Assembly: GCF_011397635.1 (NCBI RefSeq)
Contig: NC_064763.1
Span: 25,557,437-25,621,436 of the forward strand
Length of the DNA stretch: 64,000 bases
Direction of reading: 5' to 3'
Origin: Epinephelus fuscoguttatus
Lineage: Eukaryota > Chordata > Actinopteri > Perciformes > Serranidae
Numbering within the stretch: position 1 is the first letter of the stretch; each line of letters starts with the position of its first letter. A program made the translations under genes and the position numbers. Shown one piece after another: positions 38,042 to 50,981 of the stretch. The notes under the pieces were generated by a model that made no database searches, was not told the DNA's origin, and saw only the letters and a list, made by a program, of their open reading frames with translations.

Positions 38042-40171
38042 ACTGTCTCATTATGGTACAAAAAATCCCATTAAGGCCATAAATACAATCGGGTGACTGT
38101 GTCCCTGTGAAGGCAGTGTGGTGCAGTGCCCAGTGCTCAGGTGGTGGCTGCCCTGATGAGACATGGCTGTTGGCTGTTCTCAGTCCAACTAAACAACATC
38201 ATCAACAGCCAATCACAGGGTCCTGCGCTGGGCCCTGAAGATCAGAACCGCAGGGACTGGGCACGCCTGTAAAGCTGCATTTTCACGCCTATTTACACAA
38301 ATGTAACAGATGTACAGAAATGTTTTTGCTTTAAGGGGAAATTATTGCCGGGGATTTTTGCTCGGGAAATATGTTTTTCAATTGCCTCAGATGTTTCAGC
38401 TGATATTATTTTTCAAGTATTTTGTTACTATCTCACCCAGCCTTAGCAGTGGAGGCAAATCTACTTCACAATCTTATGCTGCTTTGGCATACAGCTGCGA
38501 AAAAGAAATAAGAGAAGAAATAAGAGCTGAAAGTAACAGTATCCAGGCTTTTTTTCTAAGCATGAGTATGTATTTTCTGGTGTGGAACAGATAAAAACTC
38601 ATCCATTTGAACTCATTTGAACCTTAGATCTCTCTTTGAGAAGATAAATTGAGGAGTATTTGCTTTATTATTCACCCACATAGAGCATCTCATATTATTG
38701 GGTTATTTTGGGGCTGAGTGACTTTTGTAATTTAAAAAAGAAAAAAATACAGCAAATCAAAACATACAATAATTATGCATGGTATGGATTTTTACAAACA
38801 GCTTTGAGTCCCAAGGTGAACGCGTATACACACACTTACAAACACACATCCACTGAAAACAATCAAGCATTGTTGGCATATTTTCCTTTTCAATTACACA
38901 GCTGTCTCAAAATTCTGTCTCAGCAGCTCCATCATGCACTCCACTGCCCCATACCTGCAGGATATGTGTGTGTGCGGAGGGGATGTTTAAGTGAAGTGCT
39001 ATAGAGGCAAGGAGAGAAAAGAGATGTGTGTGTGCATGACTGTAAGAGAATGAGAGAGGGAGAGATGAAAACGAGGAAGCGAGGAAGGGCTGAGTGAAAG
39101 GGATGGACTATATATGGCCCGTCTCTGCACCTCTTTCAACCTGCTCAGTGAGCCATGTGCTCGGCCTTGTAAACTGCAGTGCTACTTGATTACTTTGTCA
39201 GTCTCCTAAAGTGGCTTTTGCTCTGTTGAGAAAGTAGAGGAGACACGTCCGACAGAGGATGTCCAACAGAGAGAAGCCAGAAGTGCAGGGAGGAGGTGAG
39301 AGGAGACACTGCATCCAAATGAAGGGAAAATTATATTCTGCTGTCTTGTGAGTGAATAATAGCGTATCATCATCCGCGTCAAGTTTTTCAAACCAAACAA
39401 CCAGAACCTCAGTATCATCATGCAGCACTTCTGTGAGGGGGCCCATCCTCCCTCTGCTGTGTACGTAGTTAAAAACTATTCTGGTCATCCTCACATCTCT
39501 TTAAGGAGACCTGTGGGACTGGACACAATTAATTCCTCATTTCAAATTCCCAGTCCAGTTCTTTGGATACAATTCAAGTAATTATGAAAGACATTTCAAA
39601 CACACTACTCCTGAGGTACCTTTCAAGGAGAGGGGAAGGATATGGATGGTCAACTTCATGAAAAATGGTGATGATACATCATTTTATCCCAGCACTTTCA
39701 AGGCAAACATAAAATGAAAATGGAACATATTTTGCATGGATGATTTGATCTACACGTTTCAAAGTTTTTGTCTGGTGTCATGTTCCTCCAACACTGAAGG
39801 TGAATCCAGTTAGACAGCGCCATCCCTTGGCAACATTAGGTACTTATGTATTTGTACAATCCATCCCCATCTGCCAAACGTCTGCTCACTGCTTGTGCCT
39901 TCTGCTCACCAAAATGCTAAAGTTTATAATGAATGCCTATTGGCACAACAAAATACATGCAGCATAAATATCTTCAGGGCCTGCTGTGGAAAAATAAAAA
40001 CTACTGACAGTTGTGAAAAACAAGCAATGGCCTTCGATTAAGATGCTGCACCACTAATACAAATGTGATGGGAGGATTCACTTGATAACAAGGATAAAAA
40101 AGGTTAAGCTCTAAATTCACTGAGAGAGTCAATGTTAATTATTATAATGAATGGGGTAGTTGCTATACCCT
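38042..40171. other. Intergenic, no gene seen
   Basis: Unique-looking, AT-rich. GA-rich strand near 39,000-39,080. Frames on the - strand at 39.2-39.5 kb have no splice context. Confidence 0.4.
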
Positions 40172-40384
40172 CAGGGGTCCTAGAGGGTGTCAGGCGGTAA
40201 CCAGAAAAATGGGGAATAGAAAAATGGGGAATAGTTAATTTTCACCATTAAATTCACCACAGACGTGAGGCTAATGTGAATAAGAGACATAAGAGTGACT
40301 TTTCTGGGGGTTCCAAATGGGGGTCCATGACCTAATGTCTATCAATCTAGGGGTCCTTGACATGAAAAAGGTTAAGAACTGCTG
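40172..40384. mobile_element. hAT-like fragment
   Basis: The right end aggggtccttgacatgaaa, then aaggttaagaactgctg, is the inverse of the hAT-type terminus CAG(C/T)(A/G)GTTCTCAACC. A partial repeat of aggggtcc lies at about 40,173. The left terminus is not preserved. A related end (ggggtccttggcatggaaac) occurs near 36,270. Confidence 0.5.
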
Positions 40385-43300
40385 ATTTAATCCTCTTCAA
40401 ATCTTTTCTTTTGCACTCGAGGACTTGTTTTGTCTGTTTGCTTCAGGAACAGATTGTACATCATTCTCAACCAAAAGATGACTGCAGTTTTAAAATTCAT
40501 AATATGTATTCAGGCACAGTTTCCTCTCAAGTGCATTGCATGCTTTTTCTTTTCAGATGGCAAGCTAATGTTTCAAGGTTTTATGCTGTACATTAGATTC
40601 ACTGAATAGCCATTCATAACTGCAAATACCAAACCCAAATAATTTGTCTATCCAGACTGAATAGAAGTTGAAGAGGAGAGCATGCGAGTGTATTGATCTC
40701 GCTGCATAGCCCACTTAAATTCCTTTTGCTATTTGATATTGATGGATAAGGCGACTGTGGACATTTGTGAGGGCAGATCAGACAGCGCTTTGTGTTGTCT
40801 GTGGTTGCTGTGTGCATGAAAGAGATGACACGTTTGCTATCCAGACATCTTGGCCAAACAATACTTGAAGAACAAGCCCTCTCCATGATCAAAGTGCTGT
40901 TGGCAGTTGTCATGTGGGTTTTAGTGGCAGCTCTCAGTGTGTGAACACCTGTTGGTCTACTGCTTCAAGGGTGCATGCTGGTCCTTTAAGACTTTGGTGG
41001 TGGATTTAGAATTTCTCCTACTTACAACTTTTGAACTTTTGCATCAGCTGAAGATGTTGGTTGTCTGTCCAAGGCTGGTCAGATCTGCGTTAGTGGCTGA
41101 AAACTCCAAGTAGAAAGAGAGAATTTGAATAGCATACATAAAGAATCTAGTCTTGTACTTCTGTGCAGTGTGGTGGAAAACCCCAAGCCAGTGATGCAGC
41201 TGTTTTTGACGGACAAGAACATGATGAGCCGTGTCAGCTCTGCACCAGTGAAGCATGGCCGAGCATAGAGGCCAGCGACAGGGGCCGGGCAGGCAATCAA
41301 ATAAGACACAGTATTAGCAAAAGAAAGAGTTATAATATTGCTGCTGTTTCAAAACTCACTCCTGAATTAGATATTGATTAAATAAGTAACTGTTGTTTCC
41401 ATGAAAGCGAATGCAGATAATTCTGACAGCACAGAAATAGGGTTTAGTGGAGCATTAAAGAGTCTCTCTAAAGACAAACATAAAGATTGAACCCTATGAC
41501 GGCAGTTAATGTATAGTGCATTACAGACTCACGTAATCAGCAAAGCTTTAGTCGCCGTGGACAATCAGAGGGTTGGATAGTTACAGATTATTTGAACCAG
41601 CAAGGTGTATTCTGATGTAGTACCTAAGAAATGTAGTGTTTTTGCAGGAACTGTAGGGATGTTATGGCAATTCTTTTGAATTTAAATAGAAATCTATTTG
41701 AAATATATGCTTAATTTCACATTTTACACTTCAAATATGATTATCTGAAAGGTTTTTAGACCAAAGGAAGATCAGCCCCATCCTATCCTTTTAAGAGCCA
41801 TGCAGGCAGCTTTGTGCCAGACAGGGAGAGGTCTGAAAATAAACTGCAGGTTAGGATTTTTGTCGCTCTAAATAGTAACAGGGACATTACAGCAGTCATC
41901 AGCAAGCATCTGAAAACTGGAAGTCATGCTATGGCTGTACAAGTGGGGTATGCAGTAGCTAACTGCATGGTGACATGATGAATACTGGAATTAACTGTGG
42001 GTATGTTTGTAGTACCAGCTCCAAAAACCAATCCAAACAAAGACTTTTCACGCTAACCTGGACTCTTGTGTATAGACAGCCTCGAGCTAAGTAAGCCCCA
42101 GGTTATGTATTCACAGCTGGATATCAGACGTCTTCAGAATATTTTACGCTCTTGACTTGGTCACACTGTAGCCACATCACAATCATTTGATGGGTAATGA
42201 ACATATTAGTCTGTTCTAACTTCATTTCACAGCAGTTATTTTTAACCTTGATCTTTTTAACCTCGGAAAGTCAGGGATAACCCTGCTCTGAAGCAGGGTA
42301 AAGCCCTGGGCTAACAGTGAGGATATCCTGCAATTGAAGGTTTTGAGTGTGAAATGACTGTAAGCTCAGGGCTAACAGAGCTGTAAGCCCTGGGCTAACG
42401 GAGGTCTCAGCCAAAGGTTAAATATAGAGTGAAAAGTCCTTATGGTGTTGTGGTGTCTTTATCCATAGGCTATATGATTGCAGGTGGAGAAAACAAAACA
42501 GTTCTGCTCTTACTATGAATGGAAACCTCAGGTGGTACTGGACTGAAACACCACTGTGCATACTAAGTTACTGCATAAATGTTACAAAACACATTTGTTA
42601 TTAGACACCATTTTACTTTAAGTGCATTGCCTCTTTTTACTTCTGAAATTGCAACATTTGTTCCACGGACACAAGACTGTCAGAGACAGAATTTACATAG
42701 GAGACATTACCATTTAAGAGTCACAATTCAGGCAAACAAATAAAAAAGATTGAAGCTGTGCAGGCTGGAGTGAAGCATTTAAGTGTATGCATCAGAGCTA
42801 CAAAGCTTTGAATAAGATGAGGTAGAGAGGCTATTGGAGGCTACTGACGGAGCTGAAATAAGTTTCTACTCCTAGAAAAACTCAATTGCTTTACATTTAG
42901 GCTACTTGTACACTCATAGCCTGCCTCCACATATATAGTGAAACCTCATACATTTTATGGAGAAATCATTAGAATTCTAATCCACATGTTGCAGTCTGAC
43001 ATTAAATAACCTTGACATTAACTTTAGTGTTGAGGTGGCTGAAGAGAAATGTTCTGGTGCATGACCTTGAAAATTAAAACTGATATTTTACATAACATAG
43101 GCTAATGCATATTTTCAGTCAATAAATTTAGTAAGTTAAGTTTTTAGGTGTCATTGTTTACTGAAAAATCTCTATTGTGTGCTTGAACTTCTGCCTTTAC
43201 TTAATAATGTAGTTTACTGACTAGGTCTATACGAAATATTGTGAAAAATACAACTTGCATTGACTATGCTGTTATTTGGCTGGGTATATGTGGGTGTGTT

Positions 43301-43420
43301 AAAATGTAATATGTGCAGGCGAGCACACTAATACCTGTGATTTTTTAAAGATAAGTTACAGGGTTTTAATTGCAAATGCTGTTTTTCTCACGACAAAATA
43401 ACAACAATGCTTTTATTGTG
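40385..43420. other. Intergenic upstream of CDC23
   Basis: No exon seen. At 42,295-42,405 the motif aagccctgggctaac recurs in several imperfect copies within a small repeat. Otherwise unique-looking. Confidence 0.4.
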
Positions 43421-43517
43421 GAAGCAAGGGCAAAGCGGAAGTGACATAATTCTTGGTGGGCGGGACTACCTCTTTGTAACTTCCACCAATCGCATACAAG
43501 CTTGGTAAAATATGAAA
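43421..43517 (+). promoter_or_regulatory. CDC23 core promoter (TATA-less)
   Basis: Within 100 bp of the start codon are an ETS-like gcggaagtgac (about 43,435), a GC-box/E2F-like ggtgggcgggact (about 43,455) and a CCAAT box (accaatcgc, about 43,485). There is no TATA box at a sensible distance. The start region itself reads aaaatggcggct, close to the YY1 consensus AAnATGGCGGC, which often spans the start codon of housekeeping genes. Motif calls are by eye. Confidence 0.55.
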
Positions 43518-46500
43518 ATGGCGGCTCTCTGTAGTGAGTTTGGAGACCTGGTGCTAATCAAGAAACAGCTAATATCGGTGATATCGCTTTGTAAAGAAAG
43601 AGGACTTTTACACAGCGCGAAATGGTGAGACTGACTGTGACTAATGTGCCGTTACCTGTCTGTCTTTCTGCTGTGTTACCTTACAGATTAAGCGTTACCG
43701 CCAGTTATCAGTTAGCTAACGTTACGTTAGCAGGGCTTTTGATAAGTCTCATTTGCGTTAGGTTGCAACAATTAAGCTAAAATGGATTAAACCTATTAAC
43801 ACTAACGTTACTACTAATGATACATTTCAGTTAAGAGCGTTGTTGATTACTTACGTTGAAAATTAAATACGGCTGTAATGAAGTGTATAAACGCTACACG
43901 ATGTGCAACAATGTTTTTCCTTTACCATTTACGTCGTTAAGCTAATTGTTGTTAATTGTTGTCGATTAGTAAATGTAACTAAAGTTACTGGACAAAATTA
44001 CTATGTGCTTGCTGCAAGGAGAAATCTGGTGTGATTAAATGACTGTAATCAATGACACAGTTGTCACATGCTTGCTGTGTTTACATTTTAGGGCTTCTGA
44101 GTTGGCATTTGCTTTGGAGCCTCTTCCCAAAGATGAATTACCCCCATCGCCTCCTTTTACTGAGGTTTGTACTGTGCACTGCCAGCATCGACTCAGTTTC
44201 CATGTCATTTTAAAATTTCTACCATCCAGTTTCCCTCAGGTTCCCTTTCACGTAGCTTGAAGGTTTAAATTAATCACTGTATCCCATGCTTTCTAATAGG
44301 GGCACATACATACATTATATTCTTTATCAGGATGTTTCAGCTTTTCATTGGAGCTGTGTAATGTTGACACCTGAGGAGATTTTCAAACCCAATAATGAAT
44401 TTCACTCATTCTTGAGCATTGGGACAAAACCTTTTTTTCCCTCTTCAATTAAGCTGGGAAAATATATTTTAAAAGATCAAAGTCTTGACTATTAAACCCT
44501 GTAATGAGCTAACCTCCCGGTGATTTTTTTTTTCTTAAATAGCATACATAATGGATACTAGAGGTGAAGTCTGACGGAGATGATGTCTTACAGAGTTGAC
44601 AAAAAGTTATATATTTTTTAATTTTACAGCAGTTGTAGTGAGAAGACATTTTACTTTTCAGTGGTGCTAAAAGTTCTCTTGGTGCTTATCAGAATACTCC
44701 TTTTCAAACTATAGTACTTATTTAGTTTTGATTTAGAAGGGCTAGGGAGTTGAAATGTCATGGTTGAGACTCACCAGATAAATAGAAAGCTTACCGGTGC
44801 TTGAACAGCATTTCCACCCGATTGGAAACCTGGAGGTGAGACTGTAATCTTTAGCATATAGCTGACCCCTTTTATGCACGATTAAATTATGTTTTTGTTG
44901 AAATCTGACGGAAATGACAAAAAATCTTTGACACAGCTTTAAAGGGAAAAAGAAAGAAGACAAAGTTGAATGTAACAGTACATTTTGACACCGACTTAAT
45001 CAGCACATACTGTTAGTTTTACATGTTAAAGGCTTCAACACATTTTTTAGTTGTTTGAAGTTGTGAATTCTTGTTTGGGACAGGGTGTTTACAAGTTAAA
45101 AAATGAAGGCAGATCAAAATATTTTGTAAATCATATTTATTTCGTATAAAATAAATCCTTTAAAAATAATGTTTCACCCCAGAAACAGAATTAGAGTGTT
45201 GATAAGTCACAGTAGTTTTTGCTTTTTTTGGCAGGACATGATTTGTCCTAGTTCAGTATCAGTGTCCTGATTTATTGCTGCATTATCATTCCATCAAATA
45301 GAAATGTAGATGTTTTCTCTATCATATTATACAAATTTCCTCAAAATGCAGCCTAACCTCCACCAGTGGCCCCCAACCACATTAGTCCCTACAGTTTTAA
45401 GTCTTTCAAAATAGATAACAAATATATACTTTAAGTCCTCAAAAGGCTAATTTGTTTCCCAAAATTATTTTGTGTATGTGGGATCTACTTTAAATAAACT
45501 ACAGTGCCCATGTTCATTTTGATAACGGAACATATCACCCAGTGGAATGGTGAACATTGATGGTTTTTTTTAGTAGTTTTTAGACAACAGTGGTGATCTG
45601 TGACACAGATCAAGAAAAATAAAGAAGCAAAAACATACTTTAGAGCATTAAAAACTCAGTCAGCTGTCTTACACAAGGAAAGGATAAACAGAGCTGTGGA
45701 ACTTCATTCTGTAGTTTGGTTTGCCATTTAATATTTATTGGTATAGTGTCTTTCTCCAGGAGGGAAAAGTTATACTGCCCCCTGGTGACAGTTTTTATTA
45801 TGTAGAACACAAGATTGCCTTTTGATCATGTGTTCAGAAGTGACCTACAGTTACAACTTTATGAAAGCCCTTTTTGTTTTTTAGTGAGATTAATCTTCTT
45901 TTTTTTATTAATAAAATTGACTTGATACATGTGATTATGGTAACTTTTCTTTTACTTTGTCTTTCTCAAATACAGGAAGATGCACAAGACCTGGATGCAC
46001 TTACACTCGCCAAATCCTACTTTGACCTGAAAGAGTATGACCGTGCCGCTTACTTTCTGAAAGGCTGCTGCAGTCAGAAGGCTTATTTCCTCTATATGTA
46101 TTCTCGCTACCTGGTAAGGTTCTGTAGATATCTTTCGTGTCCACATCCTTTGAGCTTTGATTTTATTTTGATTACAATGCTTGTGAACCATTTTGAAACT
46201 TTCTGTCTTTGTCTTCAGTCAGGTGAGAAGAAAAAGGATGATGAGACTGTGGACAGCCTGGGTGAGGACTTGTCTGTTTGACATTTTTAAAGAGAACTGA
46301 AAGTACTTTTTTCCCCTTTTAAAACTTATTTTTTTGTGTGTGGTACCAGGTCCTCTGGAGAAGGGTCAGGTGCGCAATGAAGCCTTGCGAGAACTGAGGG
46401 TTGAGCTCAGTAAGAAACACACAGCAGGAGAGTTGGACGGGTTCACCCTGTACCTGTAAGAATGTTTCCTCCAATGTGTACATACTTTACTCAGAGTAAA

Positions 46501-49500
46501 CAGAGGAATACAGTGGAATGCTCATAAACTGTACATGTATTTGTGAATGTGGTAACACAGGTATGGGGTGGTGCTGCGAAAGCTGGATCTGCTGAAGGAG
46601 GCAGTGGAGGTGTTTGTTGAGGCAATTCATGCACTTCCTCTTCACTGGGGAGCCTGGCTGGAGCTTAGTAACCTTGTCACCAACATTGAAATGGTAACTA
46701 CCTTTGTCTATTCATGTACATTAGATAGCATTGTATCATTAACTTTATATTCCCATAAAACAAAACTTTATCATATTCAATTAATTCAAAGAAACCCAAA
46801 AGAAGTTCCATCTCAGGTAATTATATGGGCTGAAATGATTCCATCTACCCTGGTCTCTTGGTCTTTGTCCCCAGCTGAAGTCACTGTCCCTGCCAGACTG
46901 CTGGATTAAAGACTTCTTCATGGCCCACATGTACACAGAGCTGCAGATGATCAAAGAAGCGCTGCAGAAATACCAGAACCTCATGGAGGCCGGCTTTTCG
47001 AAGAGCACCTACATCATCTCACAGATTGCCGTGGCCTACCACAACATCAGAGGTTCATTTTCTACTTTTCATTTTGAGATTTTGCCTGTCAGAAATAACG
47101 TCAAGGGAACAGGTGAAGTTTTGCAGCACTCTGTTTCTGTTCATTTCAGATATTGACCAAGCTTTGGCTCTCTTCAATGAGTTGAGGGAGCAGGATCCGT
47201 ATCGCATCGACAACATGGACACATTCTCCAACCTGCTCTATGTCAAAGTGAGTTCACCACTTGTGATGAATTGAAGGAGTATGTTCTCACCGGGAGGTTA
47301 GACGTCTCAAAAGTATCAGCCAGTAGGGATAAACATTTAAGTGGGACAGGTGCTTAGTGGCAGAGGGGGTATCTTGATGTTTTTATATGGCCTCTGTGAG
47401 TCACGCTTTCAGACTAGGATCTAAGTGAAATAAAAATAGCTGGTCTTGAACAGATTGATGTTCTTGTGAAGACACATTAATAAATATAAAATATAGATTT
47501 TTTATTTTGTTTGTTTCCTGTTGCTGATGGTAATGAATCTTTCCACAGAGCATGAAGCCAGAGTTGAGCTACTTGGCCCACAACCTGGTGGAGATCGACA
47601 AGTACAGAGTGGAGACGTGCTGTGTTATCGGTAAGATAATCTGAACAACACTAATGCCAGTGTTTGATTCTGCAGCATACGTTTTCAACAATGAAACGAT
47701 TAATTGATGAGTTCATAAAAGTGTGTTGTAACAGCACAAACGTATTAACTGGTTACAGCTTCACAGGTGTATTTGCTCGCTCTTTTCTAATTTATGTCCC
47801 ATACAAATTTATCAGCCGGTCAGTTAATTTGTATTGCGTATTTTGTAAAAGGGTTATGTGTGTAATAAGTTGTCTCTCATCCACAGGTAACTATTATAGC
47901 TTACGATCTCAGCATGAGAAGGCAGCTCTGTACTTCCAACGGGCCCTCAAACTGAACCCTCGATGCCTCGGTGCCTGGACTCTCATGGGCCACGAATACA
48001 TGGAAATGAAGAACACCTCAGCTGCCATCCAGGCCTACAGGTCAGACTGAAGATGATGTAGAGCATAGACTGCCCTTAATTTGGTGGCTATATCAGTGTC
48101 TTATGTAGTGGGTAAATGATGACGTTTTTACCAGCTGTGACAGCTTTGTGTGTGTGTGTGTGTGTATGTGTGTTTGTCATCATGGCGAAACATGGTCTTA
48201 GTTGCAGCTACTCTAGCAGCACTAAGAGAAGCCATTTTGAGTATTTTGCCAGGTGTTTATATGTGTATCTGTGGACAGATTCTGTCAACGTGATGTCGTC
48301 ACAGGTGTGTAGTTGAGGTCAAAATGAAGGCTGAGTTCAAGATGGCTGTAGTCCAAGCAAGGGAGCCAGAAACAGGGGGGGTAGGAAATAGAGGACTCCA
48401 TTGGGATTGGGCTCAACACAAATCATGCAGGAGCAGGCAGTTTTATCTTTATTGAGGGTGAGAGCAGGTGGTTAAAACAATTAACATGTGGGTCCTGGAG
48501 ATTAATTAACATGAAGGATGGAGACATCAACAAGTTTAGTGGAAAAGAAGATAACAGCAGGGCATAACAATGAAAAGAAAAGTAATATAAATCAGACATT
48601 TGGGGGAATTTGTCAGGAATATTACAGATTATAATAATAATACAGCAAATCTCAAAGACACCAGAATTACTGTAATTATGCACTAAGACTAATGTTGCTA
48701 CTTATTACCAACAGATATGCATTGCTTCCTTAATACCACAGTAAAATTATGTATTTTCCTTGTGAGACAGGAGAAGACTCAATCTATTGATAATCAATTA
48801 TTGCATGGGTGTGTGGTCAGTGTTTGTGTGGGCAGGCAGCAGCTGACACACACCCTGTGGGAATGGTCAGGAATAGATTATAGTAGTGGTCAGAAATCCA
48901 GCGAGAGAAGGCACACAGCCCCACACCTGGCTCTAGTGGGGAAAGGGTCAATGGTCCCACCACTTAACATCCCTGGCCCACATTCATTTTAAGTCGCCGA
49001 TCATTGTATTGCAAATGGCATCTCAAGACAGTATCTAGTTACTTGTTGCCACATCTTTCACAGCAGTGTGGCTGACTCATACCAGCTGTATTGTTTCCTT
49101 GTTTATACTGTTTCCTATCAGGCATGCCATTGAAGTGAACAAGCGAGACTACCGTGCCTGGTATGGCCTGGGTCAGACATATGAGATCCTCAAGATGCCC
49201 TTTTACTGTTTGTACTATTATCGAAAAGCTCACCAGCTCAGGTATGGATGTTGACAAACTGCAGGTGTTACTAAGAATCAAAGTTATGTAGAAAGATATA
49301 TGAATCTCATCATTTATTTTGACATACAGTGATGTATTTCCATAGGCCTAATGACTCACGCATGTTGGTCGCACTGGGGGAAAGCTATGAAAAGCTGTCA
49401 CAGCAAGTGGAAGCCAAAAAGGTACGTACATTACAACTGCCAGCGACTCCTGGTGTGTAAATTCACAAAGCTTTCTGGCTGGTTTTTGACACATTCTATT

Positions 49501-50688
49501 TTTGTCTAGTGTTACTGGAGGGCGTACTCTGTCGGAGATGTCGAGAAAATGGCTCTTCTCAAGTTGGCAAAGTAAGTGTCTGCTGTATCCTGAGGAAATG
49601 TGATTGAAGAAAATCAAACATGTGGTCTCAAAAAAACGTCGCTCACGTCACATTTTATTTAAAATTTAAGCACAAAATGAAGATCCAGTCTGCAGCTTGC
49701 TGTCTTCTGTTGTCATTATGTCAACATGTAAATTGTATCACCCAGAAATAGGAGCCAATGTGAATTCTTTCTTATTCTTTTGGCAGGCTCCATGAACAGC
49801 TGAATGAGTCTGATGATGCTGCCCAGTGTTACATGCTTTACATCAAAGACATTTTCTCTTGTGGGGTAAGCATTATAAAGGATCCAAATACATATGCTAC
49901 TTTTTGACACTCTTGCCAACAGACTTGTGTGTGGTTTTGATCTGGGCTGTAGCCATGGTTTTGGCCAGGCTCCTCAGTTACACTTAAGGGAAATGTTAAT
50001 GCAACAGCAAATAGTTATACTTTGTGGCAGGAGTTTGTGTTTGGCTCGCTACTGTTTCTACATGATTATTCACGTGTGCACAAAGCAATGGTTTTGTTTG
50101 GCATGGAAAAAGTTCATTGGCTAAGAGCTCTGACCTCAACCCCATCTGAGACCTTTGGGATGAACTGAAAAGACTGGAGGCTGTTAGAGCAGCATATTAA
50201 TGCCTGTGGTTTTTAAATGAGATGTTCAACAGTCAAAAAAGATTTAATGTTTTTTGCCCTTTATTGCATTCGTTTGGAAGAAATCCACGTAAGCTAAAAT
50301 CTTGTCATCACAGGAGCAGCTGGAGCACGCGGAGGTGAGCACAGCCCTGCGGTACCTGGGTCAGTACTATTTCAAGAACAAGCTCTACGATGAGGCATCC
50401 CTCTGTGCCCAACGCTGTTGTGACTACAATGACGTAAGTGTGCCTGCATGATGTGAGCACTGTGTTCTAGTCACTGCAGTGGAGAGGAAGTATTAGTAAC
50501 GCACTAACTGGTGTCGGTGGTCACTCTGCTCGTAGGCTCGCGAAGAGGGAAAGGCTCTGCTGAGGCAAATTTCACAAGTCAGAGATCAGATCGAGACGCC
50601 ATCAGCAGATCTGTTCGCTCCGCTCTCAAACAACAACACTCCCGTCAGGAGGGTGTCTCCGCTGAACCTTATCTCCTTCACACCCTGA
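43518..50688 (+). CDS. cdc23: CDC23, anaphase-promoting complex subunit 8 (APC8)
   Basis: Sixteen coding exons: 43518-43624, 44092-44164, 45976-46113, 46219-46261, 46350-46455, 46561-46693, 46875-47052, 47150-47247, 47549-47630, 47887-48040, 49122-49241, 49346-49421, 49510-49571, 49787-49865, 50314-50433, 50536-50688. All introns are GT-AG and all phases close, giving 573 aa (human is about 597). Residues about 1-120 are the APC8 N-terminal region. Tetratricopeptide repeats fill about 160-500, clearest in exons 10-13 ([37 protein letters not shown]). The C-terminus carries proline-directed sites ([13 protein letters not shown]) of the kind phosphorylated on APC/C in mitosis. CDC23 is a scaffold subunit of the APC/C ubiquitin ligase that targets cyclin B and securin. 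The ATG at 43,518 is preferred over the in-frame ATG at 43,512 because MAA matches the vertebrate N-terminus and has A at -3 and G at +4. Confidence 0.96.
48147..48173. repeat. (TG)n microsatellite in CDC23 intron 10
   Basis: About 27 bp of TG repeats with one TA interruption, within the intron 48,041-49,121. Confidence 0.85.
50070..50240 (+). pseudogene. Tc1-like transposase 3' remnant in CDC23 intron 14
   Basis: From 50,126 the frame reads SSDLNPI, stop, DLWDELK. In intact Tc1-like transposases this block is PDLNPIEHLWDEL, and its E is the third catalytic residue, here a TGA codon. Downstream sequence (ggaggctgttagagcagcat, attaatgcctgtggttttt) matches the order of the element's 3' end. 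No terminal repeat survives. It sits in the intron 49,866-50,313, on the same strand as the gene. Confidence 0.7.
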
Positions 50689-50972
50689 CACCCACCCACA
50701 TATTCACTGGCTTTGTAATGGACAGTTTGTAAATCCAACTGCTTGGGGAGGTTTGACTTTGCCAAAAGACAGTGTTGGAAGGATTTACTTGTTGGCGCAG
50801 AGATTTGTTAATGACATTAAAATGACGTTTGTTTGTAAAAGTTGCAATCCTGATCATTTTTGTCCAGGATAAGACACAATGTAATGTAAAAACAAGCTCT
50901 TGAAATGAATGCCTGGATCAGTTAGCATATTGTACATACTTTAGTCAACGTAATACAAAGTGTTTGAATACG

Positions 50973-50981
50973 TTTAATAAA
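50973..50981. terminator. Poly(A) signal of CDC23, possibly shared in antisense
   Basis: AATAAA at 50,976-50,981 lies 288 bp after the CDC23 stop and is the best + strand polyadenylation signal. The overlapping bases tttaat (50,973-50,978) read ATTAAA on the - strand, the commonest variant signal. No canonical AATAAA was found on the - strand between here and the KIF20A stop at 51,629. An 18-base A run follows at 51,022-51,039. Confidence 0.55.
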
